53,053 nt of DNA. Origin: an uncultured Alcaligenaceae bacterium (GTDB lineage: Bacteria > Pseudomonadota > Gammaproteobacteria > Burkholderiales > Burkholderiaceae_B). Under the pieces are notes generated by a model. That model saw nothing but the letters and a program-made list of their open reading frames with translations, ran no database searches and had not been told where the DNA came from. The stretch is taken from the NCBI GenBank assembly GCA_937952975.1, contig CALFXX010000146.1, positions 1 to 53,053 on the forward strand, written 5' to 3'. Every line of letters begins with the position of its first letter. Position 1 is the stretch's first letter. Made by a program: the position numbers and the translations under genes. Below, in pieces: positions 1 to 7,196 of the stretch.

Positions 1-1029
1 GGCTTACTGAATAATGGCTACACCCCAGAATTTGCTGAGACGATCTTTAAACAAATCGAAGGCTTCGGTGAGTATGGATTTCCTGAAAGTCATGCTGCAA
101 GTTTTGCCTTACTGGCTTACGTCAGTGCATGGCTGAAGTGTCACGAACCCGAAGCGTTTTTAGTTTCGCTTCTAAACTCTCAACCCATGGGCTTTTATGC
201 GCCCTCGCAGTTAATACAAGATGCACGGCGCCACGGTGTGCAGTTTTTGCCAATCGATGTTCAAGTAAGTCAATGGGAATGCACGCTTGAAAACATGTCT
301 GACACCCAACGCTCAAACTGTGCACGACCAGCGGTGCGCTTAGGCTTAAACCAAATCTTGGGTTTACCTATCGCTGCTGCGCAAGCGCTACTACAAGCGC
401 GCCAAGCAGGGCCGTTTCTTGATACACAAGATCTTGGTCGACGTGCTGAACTCAATCAAGCTGTTTTGCAACAGCTTGCCATGGCCGGTGCCTGCCACGC
501 CTTAAGTGGACATCGCCGCCAGGCTGCCTGGAATGCTGCTGCCAGTGTAGCCACCAAAGGGCTGTTACGAGGGGCCGAGCCAATCGAAGTAGAACAGCCA
601 ACGCTCTTACCCCCTACCGAGGCAGATGATCTTGTCATGGATTATCAACGCCTGGGCTTTACGCTTGGGCGCCATCCATTAGCCCTATTGCGTCAAACCC
701 TCACCCGACTCCGCTTTGCACCGGCGACCACTCTGGCACAGTTTCCGCAGGGGCGCCTGGCGCGCGCCTGTGGCCTGGTCACCATGCGCCAACGCCCACA
801 AACCGCCAAGGGGGTGATTTTTATTACGCTCGAAGACGAAACGGGTTCGGTCAATCTGATCGTGCGAGCTGAATTGGCGGTACGCCAGCGTCGTGAACTA
901 CTGCAGGCACACTTGTTGGCCGCTATCGGAACCTGGCAAAACTTGCAAGGCACGCAACACTTGCTAGTGGGACGTTTAGAAGATCACTCACATCTGTTGG
1001 CAACGATTGGTGGCGAGCAAATCTCTTGA
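1..1029 (+). CDS. imuC: Error-prone DNA polymerase ImuC/DnaE2, C-terminal part (5' end missing)
   Basis: Frame 1 is open from the first base to a TGA at 1027-1029, giving 342 residues, so the gene enters from outside the window. The opening stretch (EGFGEYGFPESHAASF, then LLAYVSAWLKCHEPEAF) is the conserved thumb/helix-hairpin part of DnaE-type polymerases. The end is an OB-fold (GLVTMRQRPQTAKGVIF, then TLEDETGSVNLIV). The version with a short tail and this OB wording is typical of DnaE2/ImuC, the translesion polymerase acting with ImuA and ImuB in the SOS response, rather than replicative DnaE, which is longer. imuA and imuB would be expected upstream, outside the window. The DnaE family is near certain; the DnaE2 assignment is strong. 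Confidence 0.9.
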   Translation, partial: GLLNNGYTPEFAETIFKQIEGFGEYGFPESHAASFALLAYVSAWLKCHEPEAFLVSLLNSQPMGFYAPSQLIQDARRHGVQFLPIDVQVSQWECTLENMSDTQRSNCARPAVRLGLNQILGLPIAAAQALLQARQAGPFLDTQDLGRRAELNQAVLQQLAMAGACHALSGHRRQAAWNAAASVATKGLLRGAEPIEVEQPTLLPPTEADDLVMDYQRLGFTLGRHPLALLRQTLTRLRFAPATTLAQFPQGRLARACGLVTMRQRPQTAKGVIFITLEDETGSVNLIVRAELAVRQRRELLQAHLLAAIGTWQNLQGTQHLLVGRLEDHSHLLATIGGEQIS

Positions 1030-1185
1030 AACTCGCCCACCAAAACGCTAAGCGTACTAGCGGGCCAGATCATCGGTCAAAAACCGCTGATATCAAATCG
1101 ACAGAAAACCAAGGCAAGGCGAAGTCTTCAGAAAGCACCGAGGCTTTATACTAACGATTATTCATACTTAACGACCGAGCCCATT

Positions 1186-1641
1186 ATGTCAGACCTCAAA
1201 CTTCGAATCGCCGAATCAGTCAAAGACGCCATGCGCGCAAAAGCGAGCGAACGTTTAGGCACGCTGCGTTTTTTGCAGGCTGCTATCAAACAAAAAGAAA
1301 TCGACGAGCGTAAAGACGTGACCGATGCAGACGTCACCGCAATCATTGAAAAACAAATCAAGCAACGCCGCGAGTCAATCGCAGCCTATGAGCAAGCCGG
1401 GCGAACCGAAACTGCTGCGCAAGAAACTGCTGAGATGGCGGTACTTAAAGAGTTTTTGCCACAAGCAGCTACTGAGGCTGAGGTCAATGCTGCCATTGAT
1501 GCCGCCCTGGCTCAGGTACAAGCGCAAGGTATCACAGGCAATCCTGCCATGGGCAAGGTCATGGCAATTTTGAAGCCGGCACTTGCCGGGCGTGCCGACA
1601 TGTCAGCGCTGTCTGCTTTGGTAAAAGCAAAACTCGGGTAA
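1186..1641 (+). CDS. YqeY/GatB-like domain protein
   Basis: A protein of 151 residues, the usual length of the YqeY family. It begins MSDLKLRIAESVKDAMRAK and continues with the family hallmarks RLGTLRFLQAAIKQKEID, EKQIKQRRESI and a C-terminal GKVMAILKPALAGRADMS. This C-terminal region resembles the tRNA-binding tail domain of GatB, the amidotransferase that makes Gln-tRNA and Asn-tRNA, but there is no catalytic domain, and the cellular role of free-standing YqeY proteins is unsettled. In many proteobacteria yqeY lies between rpsU and dnaG; neither is here. The upstream gap (1030-1185) holds only an imperfect hairpin at 1069-1091 and no S21 gene. Family identification is firm; function unknown. 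Confidence 0.9.
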   Translation: MSDLKLRIAESVKDAMRAKASERLGTLRFLQAAIKQKEIDERKDVTDADVTAIIEKQIKQRRESIAAYEQAGRTETAAQETAEMAVLKEFLPQAATEAEVNAAIDAALAQVQAQGITGNPAMGKVMAILKPALAGRADMSALSALVKAKLG

Positions 1642-1740
1642 AAAATTTGTGGCTACATCGTCTTGCAAGGGTATTTCGACGAAAATCTTGCGCATCGCTT
1701 GAGCGTGTCAAGCGATACTCAGTTCAGGTTCGGTTGCTTT

Positions 1741-2157
1741 TCATGCAGCCTTCGCTTGGGGTTTTGCTCTCAGCACCTTGAACGATGCCGAGGCTTTAGC
1801 GATTAATTTGCCCTCGGTATCTAACACCTCACCTTCACAAAAAGCAATCGACGAACCGCGACGTAAGCAACGCGCCTGAATCGTGAGGTCAGTGACAGCA
1901 GGCTCAAAGCAACTCATCGTGATATCGATTGTTGCCATACCCAATCCTAACGGGTCCACCGAGCGTCCTGCAGCACTCAGCGTGAAATCCAGCAAGCTCA
2001 TCAGCGCACCGCCATGAATGGCCCTACGACTATTGAGCAAGTCTTCGCGAATTTTTAAACGTGTCACCGCACGGTCGTCTTCGCACAACACGGGCTCGAC
2101 GCCCAAAAACTTCAGGTACGGGATCTCAAGGCCAAAGTAAGTAGAGGGTTCAAACAT
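1741..2157 (-). CDS. PaaI-family hotdog thioesterase
   Basis: A 138-residue protein with the hotdog thioesterase pattern: a central NSRRAIHGGALMSLLDFTLSAAGRS, where HGG leads into the long helix, followed by TIDITMSCFEPA and a C-terminal GEVLDTEGKLIAKASASFKVL. PaaI-like members hydrolyse acyl-CoA or aryl-CoA thioesters; the substrate here cannot be told. The ATG at 2157 is chosen because the protein then begins MFEPSTYFGLEIPYLKFLG, as usual for the family. An upstream TTG at 2205 would add 16 residues and run up to the stop of the preceding gene. It sits 48 bases after the lipoprotein gene on the same strand and may be cotranscribed with it. Confidence 0.85.
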   Translation of the reverse strand: MFEPSTYFGLEIPYLKFLGVEPVLCEDDRAVTRLKIREDLLNSRRAIHGGALMSLLDFTLSAAGRSVDPLGLGMATIDITMSCFEPAVTDLTIQARCLRRGSSIAFCEGEVLDTEGKLIAKASASFKVLRAKPQAKAA

Positions 2158-2205
2158 GTCAGACACAGTCAGCTTTATATAGTTAGTGATGGTTAAAAAA
2201 ATCAA

Positions 2206-2634
2206 TTATTTTTTTGTTGTCGGTCGAGGACTTGGCATATAGTTTGTGCAAGTTGAGACACCGAATTGCAAAGCCGCTTGCATTGCAGAAAGCGCCGCTG
2301 CATCCCAAATGTTGATGCCCGCGACGGTTGTCGTAATTTCAGAGTTTTGGTCATCTAGTGCACGAATGTCGACCTGACCATAGCGACTGCCGCCTAATCC
2401 TCCAGTCACAGCAACTAAAGCTGTGCGCGTCGCCATATCAAGCTGCCCTTTGATCGGAAACTCGCCGTCATTCCCCCAGCATTGCTGCGCCTGCAGAGTG
2501 GCGATTTTGTAGGCGTCTTGGTACCCACGAGGCAATATAAAGGTTTCTTTAGGTGAACTGCCTGCATTGATTCCAATACAGCCTGCGCTCAATAGCGGAA
2601 TCGCCACCGTCAGCCATTTAAGATTGTTCAACAT
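2206..2634 (-). CDS. Small predicted outer-membrane lipoprotein, unknown function
   Basis: A 142-residue protein. The N-terminus has a short charged start (MLNNLK), a hydrophobic stretch (WLTVAIPLL) and a clear lipobox LSAGC, so Cys18 is the likely lipidated residue after signal peptidase II cleavage. The residue after Cys is Ile, so there is no Asp+2 retention signal and outer-membrane sorting is likely. The mature part has a probable disulfide pair (Cys in QAQQCWGNDGE and in GVSTCTNYMP) and a beta-rich segment. I do not recognise a characterised family; similar small lipoproteins occur in Alcaligenaceae. It is divergent from the DUF423 gene at 2769. Confidence 0.75.
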   Translation of the reverse strand: MLNNLKWLTVAIPLLSAGCIGINAGSSPKETFILPRGYQDAYKIATLQAQQCWGNDGEFPIKGQLDMATRTALVAVTGGLGGSRYGQVDIRALDDQNSEITTTVAGINIWDAAALSAMQAALQFGVSTCTNYMPSPRPTTKK

Positions 2635-2688
2635 CGCTACCTCAAGAGAACGTCACCGAGGCGACCATTTTAGCGTTAATGCACGCGC

Positions 2689-2732
2689 TGCCCTGCCAGA
2701 CTCACTTTTTTGCCCTGCTAGACTCACCTTAT
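2689..2732. repeat. Two tandem copies of a 22-bp unit in a divergent promoter region
   Basis: Copies at 2689-2710 and 2711-2732 both begin TGCCCTGC and match at 19 of 22 positions. They lie between the divergent lipoprotein gene (start 2634) and DUF423 gene (start 2769), within the likely promoter region of one or both. No known operator was recognised. Confidence 0.7.
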
Positions 2733-2768
2733 TAGCGAACAATCACCCGACTAAGGCAAGCGCACTCA

Positions 2769-3173
2769 ATGACCAAGCAAACCGTTCAAACCATTGACCC
2801 TCGCACCGTTGCCCACTCCTTTTGGAGCGTCGTGGCAGCACTTCTCGGCCTCTCGGCTGTTGCGCTTGGGGCAGTGGCTGCACACGCCGTGGCTGACCCA
2901 AATGCGGCACAAGCACTTGAGCGTGCCGCAACCTATCAATTGATTCACGCTGCTGTGTTGCTGTATGCGACAGGTTTGTCGGGCACACCCGCCCTACTCG
3001 CGCGCAGTCTGTTACTCAGTGGCATCGTGTTATTTTGTGGCTCGATCGAACTCAAATATCTATTTTCGATCTCGGGCGCCACAGCGGTTGCTCCGACCGG
3101 CGGAGTGGCCCTTATGCTAGGTTGGTTGCTGCTGGGGATCTCTGCCTTGAGGCGCTCAAGCGCAAAAAGTTAA
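2769..3173 (+). CDS. DUF423 family membrane protein
   Basis: A 134-residue protein with about four membrane segments: roughly residues 18-42, 55-70, 80-98 and 105-126. The family signature is visible: a first helix ending GLSAVALGAVAAHAV (usual form GAFGAHGL), the central YQLIHAAVLLYATGL, where YQ..HA is conserved, and the final helix with TGGVALMLGWLLL. DUF423 proteins are small inner-membrane proteins found across proteobacteria with no established activity. It is probably monocistronic; the thiolase gene starts 109 bases downstream. Family assignment is firm and function is unknown. Confidence 0.88.
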   Translation: MTKQTVQTIDPRTVAHSFWSVVAALLGLSAVALGAVAAHAVADPNAAQALERAATYQLIHAAVLLYATGLSGTPALLARSLLLSGIVLFCGSIELKYLFSISGATAVAPTGGVALMLGWLLLGISALRRSSAKS

Positions 3174-3282
3174 GGCGACAGCCCCCGCGCGCTACACGCA
3201 AGCTCGCATCAATGGTAAAAAGCTATTTGGTGAGTGCCTCACTCAGCCCTATTTTTTTGACTCTTGATAAATACAACGACCC

Positions 3283-4452
3283 ATGACCATACGAGACAAA
3301 GCTTATATCGTTGGTGCCTATGAGCACCCTACTCGCAAAGCACCCGATAAGTCGGTTGCTCAAATCCATGCCGAGTCTGCAAAAGGCGCACTGGCGGATG
3401 CCGGCCTGTCACTCAGCGACATCGACGGTTACTTTTGTGCAGGCGATGCCCCTGGCTTAGGCATGCTCAACATGGCTGACTACATGGGGCTGACAAACCT
3501 GCGCCATGTTGACTCAACTGAAACAGGTGGTTGTTCGTACCTGATTCACGTGTCGCACGCTGCCCAAGCAATTGCTGCCGGCAAGTGCAAGATTGCCTTG
3601 ATCACTCTGGCTGGCCGCCCACGCTCGGCAGGCTCGTCTGGCATGCAGCCACGTAGTTGGGGTGCTGACATCCCTGACGTTCCGTTTGAGGCGCCTTTTG
3701 GCCCAGTGACTGTCAACAGCTATGCGATGGTCGCTGCACGCCACATGTACGAATACGGCACAACCTCAGAGCAGCTGGCCTGGATTAAAGTAGCCGCCTC
3801 GCACCACGCCCAACACAATCCACACGCCATGTTGCGCGATGTGGTCACGGTTGAAGACGTGGTCAATTCGCCACTCGTTTCAACGCCCTTGCATCGCCTT
3901 GATTGCTGCGTCGTCAGCGATGGTGGTGGCGCTCTGATCGTGGCACACCCTGATATTGCCAAGACACTCAAGCGCCCGTTGGTCAAAGTACGCGGTGCTG
4001 GTGAGTCGGTTAAGGGCCAATTGGGCGGTCATGTTGATTTGACCTACTCGGGCGCGCGCCTTTCAGGGGCGTTGGCCTTTGAAGAAGCCGGTATTACGCC
4101 TCAAGACATTAAGTACGCGTCGATTTATGACAGCTTCACCATCACCGTCTTGATGCAGCTTGAAGACCTCGGCTTTTGCAAAAAGGGCGAAGGCGGTAAA
4201 TTTGTGTCGGACGGCAATTTGATTTCGGGTGTGGGCAAACTGCCTTTCAACACCGATGGCGGTGGCTTATGTAACAACCACCCTGCTAACCGTGGCGGCA
4301 TCACGAAAGTGATCGAAGCTGTGCGACAACTGCGCGGCGAAGCCCACCCTGCTGTTCAAGTTAAAAACTGCGATCTTGCTTTGGCACACGGTACAGGCGG
4401 CCTGCTTGGCGCGCGTCACGGCAGTGCAACCCTGATTCTGGAGCGTGCATAA
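3283..4452 (+). CDS. Thiolase (SCP2/SCP-x-like acetyl-CoA acetyltransferase)
   Basis: A 389-residue thiolase-fold protein of the SCP-x-like subfamily. It starts with MTIRDKAYIVGAYEHPTRKAP and carries HAESAKGALADAGLSLSDIDG. Cys84 in STETGGCSY sits where thiolases place the acyl-accepting nucleophile. NTDGGGLCNNHPANRGG and a C-terminal ALAHGTGG loop mark the rest of the active site. Such proteins cleave or condense 3-ketoacyl-CoA and commonly work with the DUF35 zinc-ribbon/OB-fold protein, which here starts 2 bases after the stop. The pair is typical of degradation of branched, steroid-like or aromatic-derived acyl-CoAs; the substrate cannot be read from sequence. Confidence 0.88.
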   Translation: MTIRDKAYIVGAYEHPTRKAPDKSVAQIHAESAKGALADAGLSLSDIDGYFCAGDAPGLGMLNMADYMGLTNLRHVDSTETGGCSYLIHVSHAAQAIAAGKCKIALITLAGRPRSAGSSGMQPRSWGADIPDVPFEAPFGPVTVNSYAMVAARHMYEYGTTSEQLAWIKVAASHHAQHNPHAMLRDVVTVEDVVNSPLVSTPLHRLDCCVVSDGGGALIVAHPDIAKTLKRPLVKVRGAGESVKGQLGGHVDLTYSGARLSGALAFEEAGITPQDIKYASIYDSFTITVLMQLEDLGFCKKGEGGKFVSDGNLISGVGKLPFNTDGGGLCNNHPANRGGITKVIEAVRQLRGEAHPAVQVKNCDLALAHGTGGLLGARHGSATLILERA

Positions 4453-4454
4453 TC

Positions 4455-4856
4455 ATGACTATGATGTATCAACCCAACCCACTTCCCGCACCCGCAAAAG
4501 AACCCGGCAACGAACCCTTTTGGGACGCAGCCCGTACCGGTAAATTTTTGGTTAAATTTTGCACCTCATGCAAAAAACCACACTGGTATCCACGTGCACT
4601 GTGCCCCTTCTGCTTCGGCGAAACCGAGTGGAAAGAAGGCTCAGGCAAGGGTGTGATTTACTCGTTAAGCGTCATGCAACGGGGCAATCCAAACCCCTAT
4701 TGCATCGCTTACGTCACACTCGAAGAAGGCGTCACAATGATGACCCAAATCGTCGATTGTGATTTGGCTGCCTTAAAGATTGGCCAAAAAGTAAAGCTTG
4801 TGTTCAAACCAACTGAAGGCGACGGCCCACCTGTGCCAACGTTTACTCCGGTTTAA
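4455..4856 (+). CDS. Zn-ribbon/OB-fold (DUF35) acyl-CoA-associated protein
   Basis: A 133-residue protein. The N-terminal rubredoxin-like zinc ribbon shows CTSC (about residues 36-39) and CPFC (about 50-53) separated by a KPHWYPR turn. An OB fold follows (GKGVIYSLSVMQRG, then YVTLEEGVTMMTQIVD). DUF35 proteins bind the SCP-x-like thiolase encoded directly upstream and support its activity or CoA substrate binding. The start codon is 2 bases from the thiolase stop, so the two are translationally linked. A second ATG pair at 4461 could also serve as start. The transcript ends at the hairpin at 4877-4906. Confidence 0.9.
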   Translation: MTMMYQPNPLPAPAKEPGNEPFWDAARTGKFLVKFCTSCKKPHWYPRALCPFCFGETEWKEGSGKGVIYSLSVMQRGNPNPYCIAYVTLEEGVTMMTQIVDCDLAALKIGQKVKLVFKPTEGDGPPVPTFTPV

Positions 4857-4876
4857 GCGTCTGTACATGAGTAAGT

Positions 4877-4906
4877 AAAAGAGGATCCTGCAAAGGATCC
4901 TCTTTT
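4877..4906. terminator. Bidirectional rho-independent terminator
   Basis: A perfect 13-bp inverted repeat (AAAAGAGGATCCT, loop GCAA, then its complement) lies 20 bases after the DUF35 stop. The stem ends in an A-run on one side and a T-run on the other, so it can stop transcription from the thiolase/DUF35 pair on the plus strand and from the convergent porin gene on the minus strand. Confidence 0.9.
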
Positions 4907-4926
4907 GTTTGAGACGATCATGTGAT

Positions 4927-5011
4927 TAAAACTCGACATGCACTACAACTCGACATGCACTACAACTAGTTATGCACTACAACTCGATATGCACTAAAAC
5001 TCGATATGCAC
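4927..5011. repeat. Five head-to-tail 17-bp repeats overlapping the porin 3' end
   Basis: Five units of exactly 17 bp occur without spacers: 4927-4943, 4944-4960, 4961-4977, 4978-4994 and 4995-5011. The plus-strand form is TAAAACTCGATATGCAC with 1-4 changes per copy. The unit at 4995-5011 encodes the last porin residues (VHIEF), and the stop codon sits at the junction with the next unit, so the array looks like repeated duplication of the gene's 3' end into the downstream region. Because 17 is not a multiple of three, loss of the present stop would change the frame of the tail. Confidence 0.93.
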
Positions 5012-6337
5012 GCGTACCGAGTAAACATTTACCGGACCGCGATCTGAGTTGAAACACGGGTTTTGAATGCGTTGGTAATCGGCCGTCGCCCAAAGTGATT
5101 TGTGTATTTTTGCGCTGTAGTAGATTTCAAAAATGCCTTCGCGCTGATAGCTCAGTTTGCCGTCGCCACAAAAAAAGTTATTGCCTCCGGCTGACAAATA
5201 CTCGCGATTTGCGCCCGAGATACCGTTTGATGCGTACGCCAAACCTAACACGTCCTCAGGCCGCGCCCATGCGTTACCTTTTATCGAAACCCCCATCAGC
5301 GCTGAATCGTTTACATCAGTAAACGAATAGCCCTCAGTCACGCCGTTGTTCCAGCTGTAACGTGCAAAGACGCCCACACTGTCGGTTACATTTTGTTCAA
5401 GGCTGACACCAAAGCCATATTTGGATTGCTCTTTGCGCACGTTAGCGACATCGGGCGTACCACCAAACTGGCGCGCGTAGCTCATGGCGTCGTTGAAGTT
5501 TCCAAACTTAGCCACATTACGAAAGCCTAAAACACGGATGCGACCTGCTTGTCCAAAAATCTCGTGTCCATGCTCAATTTCAGCGTTGTCGCTATACGAG
5601 TTTGAAAAATTGCCATTCAGTTGCAACCCATTTGACTCAACGGGCAAGAGATTTCGACCCACTCGAAACGCCCAGTCGTCGTGGTAATACTCAAGCGCAA
5701 CCCCGCGGGTATAGCCACGCGCATCGGCTGGGGTGTCCCAGGCCGCGTAATCCATCATTGCCCAATTCATAAATTGGGTCCGGGGGTCGTGGGCAAAGGC
5801 GTTTTGATCAAAAATGTCGGTAATGGCGTACACGCCACCTGTAAACACCAAGCGACGCTTATCCACTGACTCGGCAAATTGATTAAAGCCTGCCTCACGC
5901 TGAACGGTGCCGCCACCAAAGCCAATAGTCTGACGCACGAAGGCGCGCGCTAGATACGTAACAGGCTCGCTAGTGCCTGCTTTTTGCGCTTCGCCATTGG
6001 TGATGCCTCCAAAGCCTCTTAGCCCAGAAAACGGGTTACCTTGAGCGACTTCAGGGTCAAGAAAGAACTCTGTGCCTTTCCAGGGACGAGCCCCTAAAAA
6101 CGCTGTTCCAGACAGCGTATAACCAATTTCACGGTTGCCGTTCAGGCTACTGACGCCAGAGTAAGGCGAATAAAAGCTAGGATGTTTTTGCCAAACCCAT
6201 GTTGCTTGCGCGTTTGCGGTGAAGTGCTCGAACTCTGTTTCATCAGCGACAGCCCACCCAGACGCGCATAAACAGGTCACCGCAACGAGTGCGGCAGTAA
6301 TAAGCCTGTTTAGTTGAAGCGTATGGTTGAAAAACAT
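4994..6337 (-). CDS. Outer-membrane porin, OprB/carbohydrate-porin-like
   Basis: A 447-residue protein with a Sec signal peptide (LITAALVAVTCLCASGWAVADE, cleavage near residue 31) and a C-terminal beta-strand ending in Phe (VHIEF), the recognition signal for BamA. The body is rich in alternating aromatic strands (YTLSGTAFLGARPW, RGVALEYYHDDWAFRVGRN, FGVSLEQNVTDSVGVFARYSW) as in OprB-like porins, and the start FTANAQATWVWQKHPSF is typical of that family. The substrate is unknown. A Fur-box-like site begins 18 bases upstream of the ATG, suggesting expression when iron is scarce. The divergent two-component system may also control it. The 3' end is embedded in a 17-bp repeat array. An ATG start with signal peptide is convincing although no strong ribosome site is seen. 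Confidence 0.85.
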   Translation of the reverse strand: MFFNHTLQLNRLITAALVAVTCLCASGWAVADETEFEHFTANAQATWVWQKHPSFYSPYSGVSSLNGNREIGYTLSGTAFLGARPWKGTEFFLDPEVAQGNPFSGLRGFGGITNGEAQKAGTSEPVTYLARAFVRQTIGFGGGTVQREAGFNQFAESVDKRRLVFTGGVYAITDIFDQNAFAHDPRTQFMNWAMMDYAAWDTPADARGYTRGVALEYYHDDWAFRVGRNLLPVESNGLQLNGNFSNSYSDNAEIEHGHEIFGQAGRIRVLGFRNVAKFGNFNDAMSYARQFGGTPDVANVRKEQSKYGFGVSLEQNVTDSVGVFARYSWNNGVTEGYSFTDVNDSALMGVSIKGNAWARPEDVLGLAYASNGISGANREYLSAGGNNFFCGDGKLSYQREGIFEIYYSAKIHKSLWATADYQRIQNPCFNSDRGPVNVYSVRVHIEF

Positions 6338-6354
6338 AACAAAAATACTTATTT

Positions 6355-6373
6355 AGTAATGAGAATCATTATC
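6355..6373. promoter_or_regulatory. Fur-box-like operator
   Basis: The 19-bp stretch AGTAATGAGAATCATTATC agrees with the classical Fur consensus at 16 of 19 positions, including the whole right half. It ends 18... 36 bases upstream of the porin ATG (6337) and about 110 bases before the response-regulator ATG (6483), so it best fits repression of the porin by Fur with iron. Binding is inferred from sequence only. Confidence 0.72.
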
Positions 6374-6482
6374 ATATAACAAAAGCTTTGCGTCTGCAAA
6401 AACTCACACCCATTTTTTTTAAAGCACCAGTGCTACCGATCTTTTGAGAAGTCCCGTAGTACAACAGGTTAATATTTCACCA

Positions 6483-7196
6483 ATGCTACCGAACTCGCCA
6501 TCCGCCCGCCTCTTGCTCATTGAAGACGAGCAAGATATGGCTCGTTATCTACGCAAAGGCCTCGAAGAGGCGGGCTATGCAGTCACGCACGCCGATCAAG
6601 CTGAAGTGGCGCAACAACTTGCACTCACTGAACCGTGGGACGTCATGATCGTTGACCGCATGCTCCCTAACGAACAAGACGGCCTCGAAATCATCAAAGC
6701 GGTGCGTCAAGCTGCGCTGCAAACTCCCGTTCTTGTCTTGAGTGCGCTTGCGAGTTTAGACGATCGCGTACGTGGCTTGCGTGAAGGGGGGGATGATTAC
6801 CTCACTAAGCCCTTCGCCTTCCCCGAACTCTTGGCACGGCTTGAGGCGCTTATTCGCCGCGCGACACCTTCGGCAAACCCGGCGCTCGATAACCGTCAGC
6901 TCAAACTGGCAGATTTGACACTCGATTTATTAACGCGTAAAGCCGAACGGGCCGGCCAACCCATTACGCTTCAACCGCGCGAATTCAAGCTGCTTGAATA
7001 CCTGGTGCGTAATCAAGGGCAAGTGGTCACACGCAGTATGTTGCTTGAATCTGTTTGGGATTTTCACTTTGATCCTGGCACGAATGTGATCGATGTTCAA
7101 ATCAGTCGCCTACGAAACAAAATTGACAAAGGCCACAACACGCCACTCGTGCATACCGTACGCGGCGTTGGCTATCGGTTCGGTTTAGATGGATAG
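6483..7196 (+). CDS. OmpR/PhoB-family response regulator
   Basis: A 237-residue protein. The receiver domain (about residues 9-125) has the acidic pocket IEDE (residues 13-16), the phosphate-accepting Asp58 in IVDRM and Lys109 in LTKPF. A winged-helix DNA-binding domain of OmpR type follows (LTLQPREFKLLEYLVRNQ, RSMLLESVWDF, NVIDVQISRLRNKID, VRGVGYRF). The ATG at 6483 is chosen over an upstream TTG because it gives the usual short N-terminus. It overlaps the kinase gene by 8 bases, so they form one translationally coupled unit. The divergent porin next door is a reasonable target. Identity of the stimulus is unknown. Confidence 0.93.
   Translation: MLPNSPSARLLLIEDEQDMARYLRKGLEEAGYAVTHADQAEVAQQLALTEPWDVMIVDRMLPNEQDGLEIIKAVRQAALQTPVLVLSALASLDDRVRGLREGGDDYLTKPFAFPELLARLEALIRRATPSANPALDNRQLKLADLTLDLLTRKAERAGQPITLQPREFKLLEYLVRNQGQVVTRSMLLESVWDFHFDPGTNVIDVQISRLRNKIDKGHNTPLVHTVRGVGYRFGLDG

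Noticed and set aside
1069..1091. Hairpin after imuC as a terminator
   Set aside because: The stem has a mismatch and no T-run follows it.
4927..5011. Possible CRISPR array
   Set aside because: The 17-bp units are contiguous, with no spacers and no cas genes.
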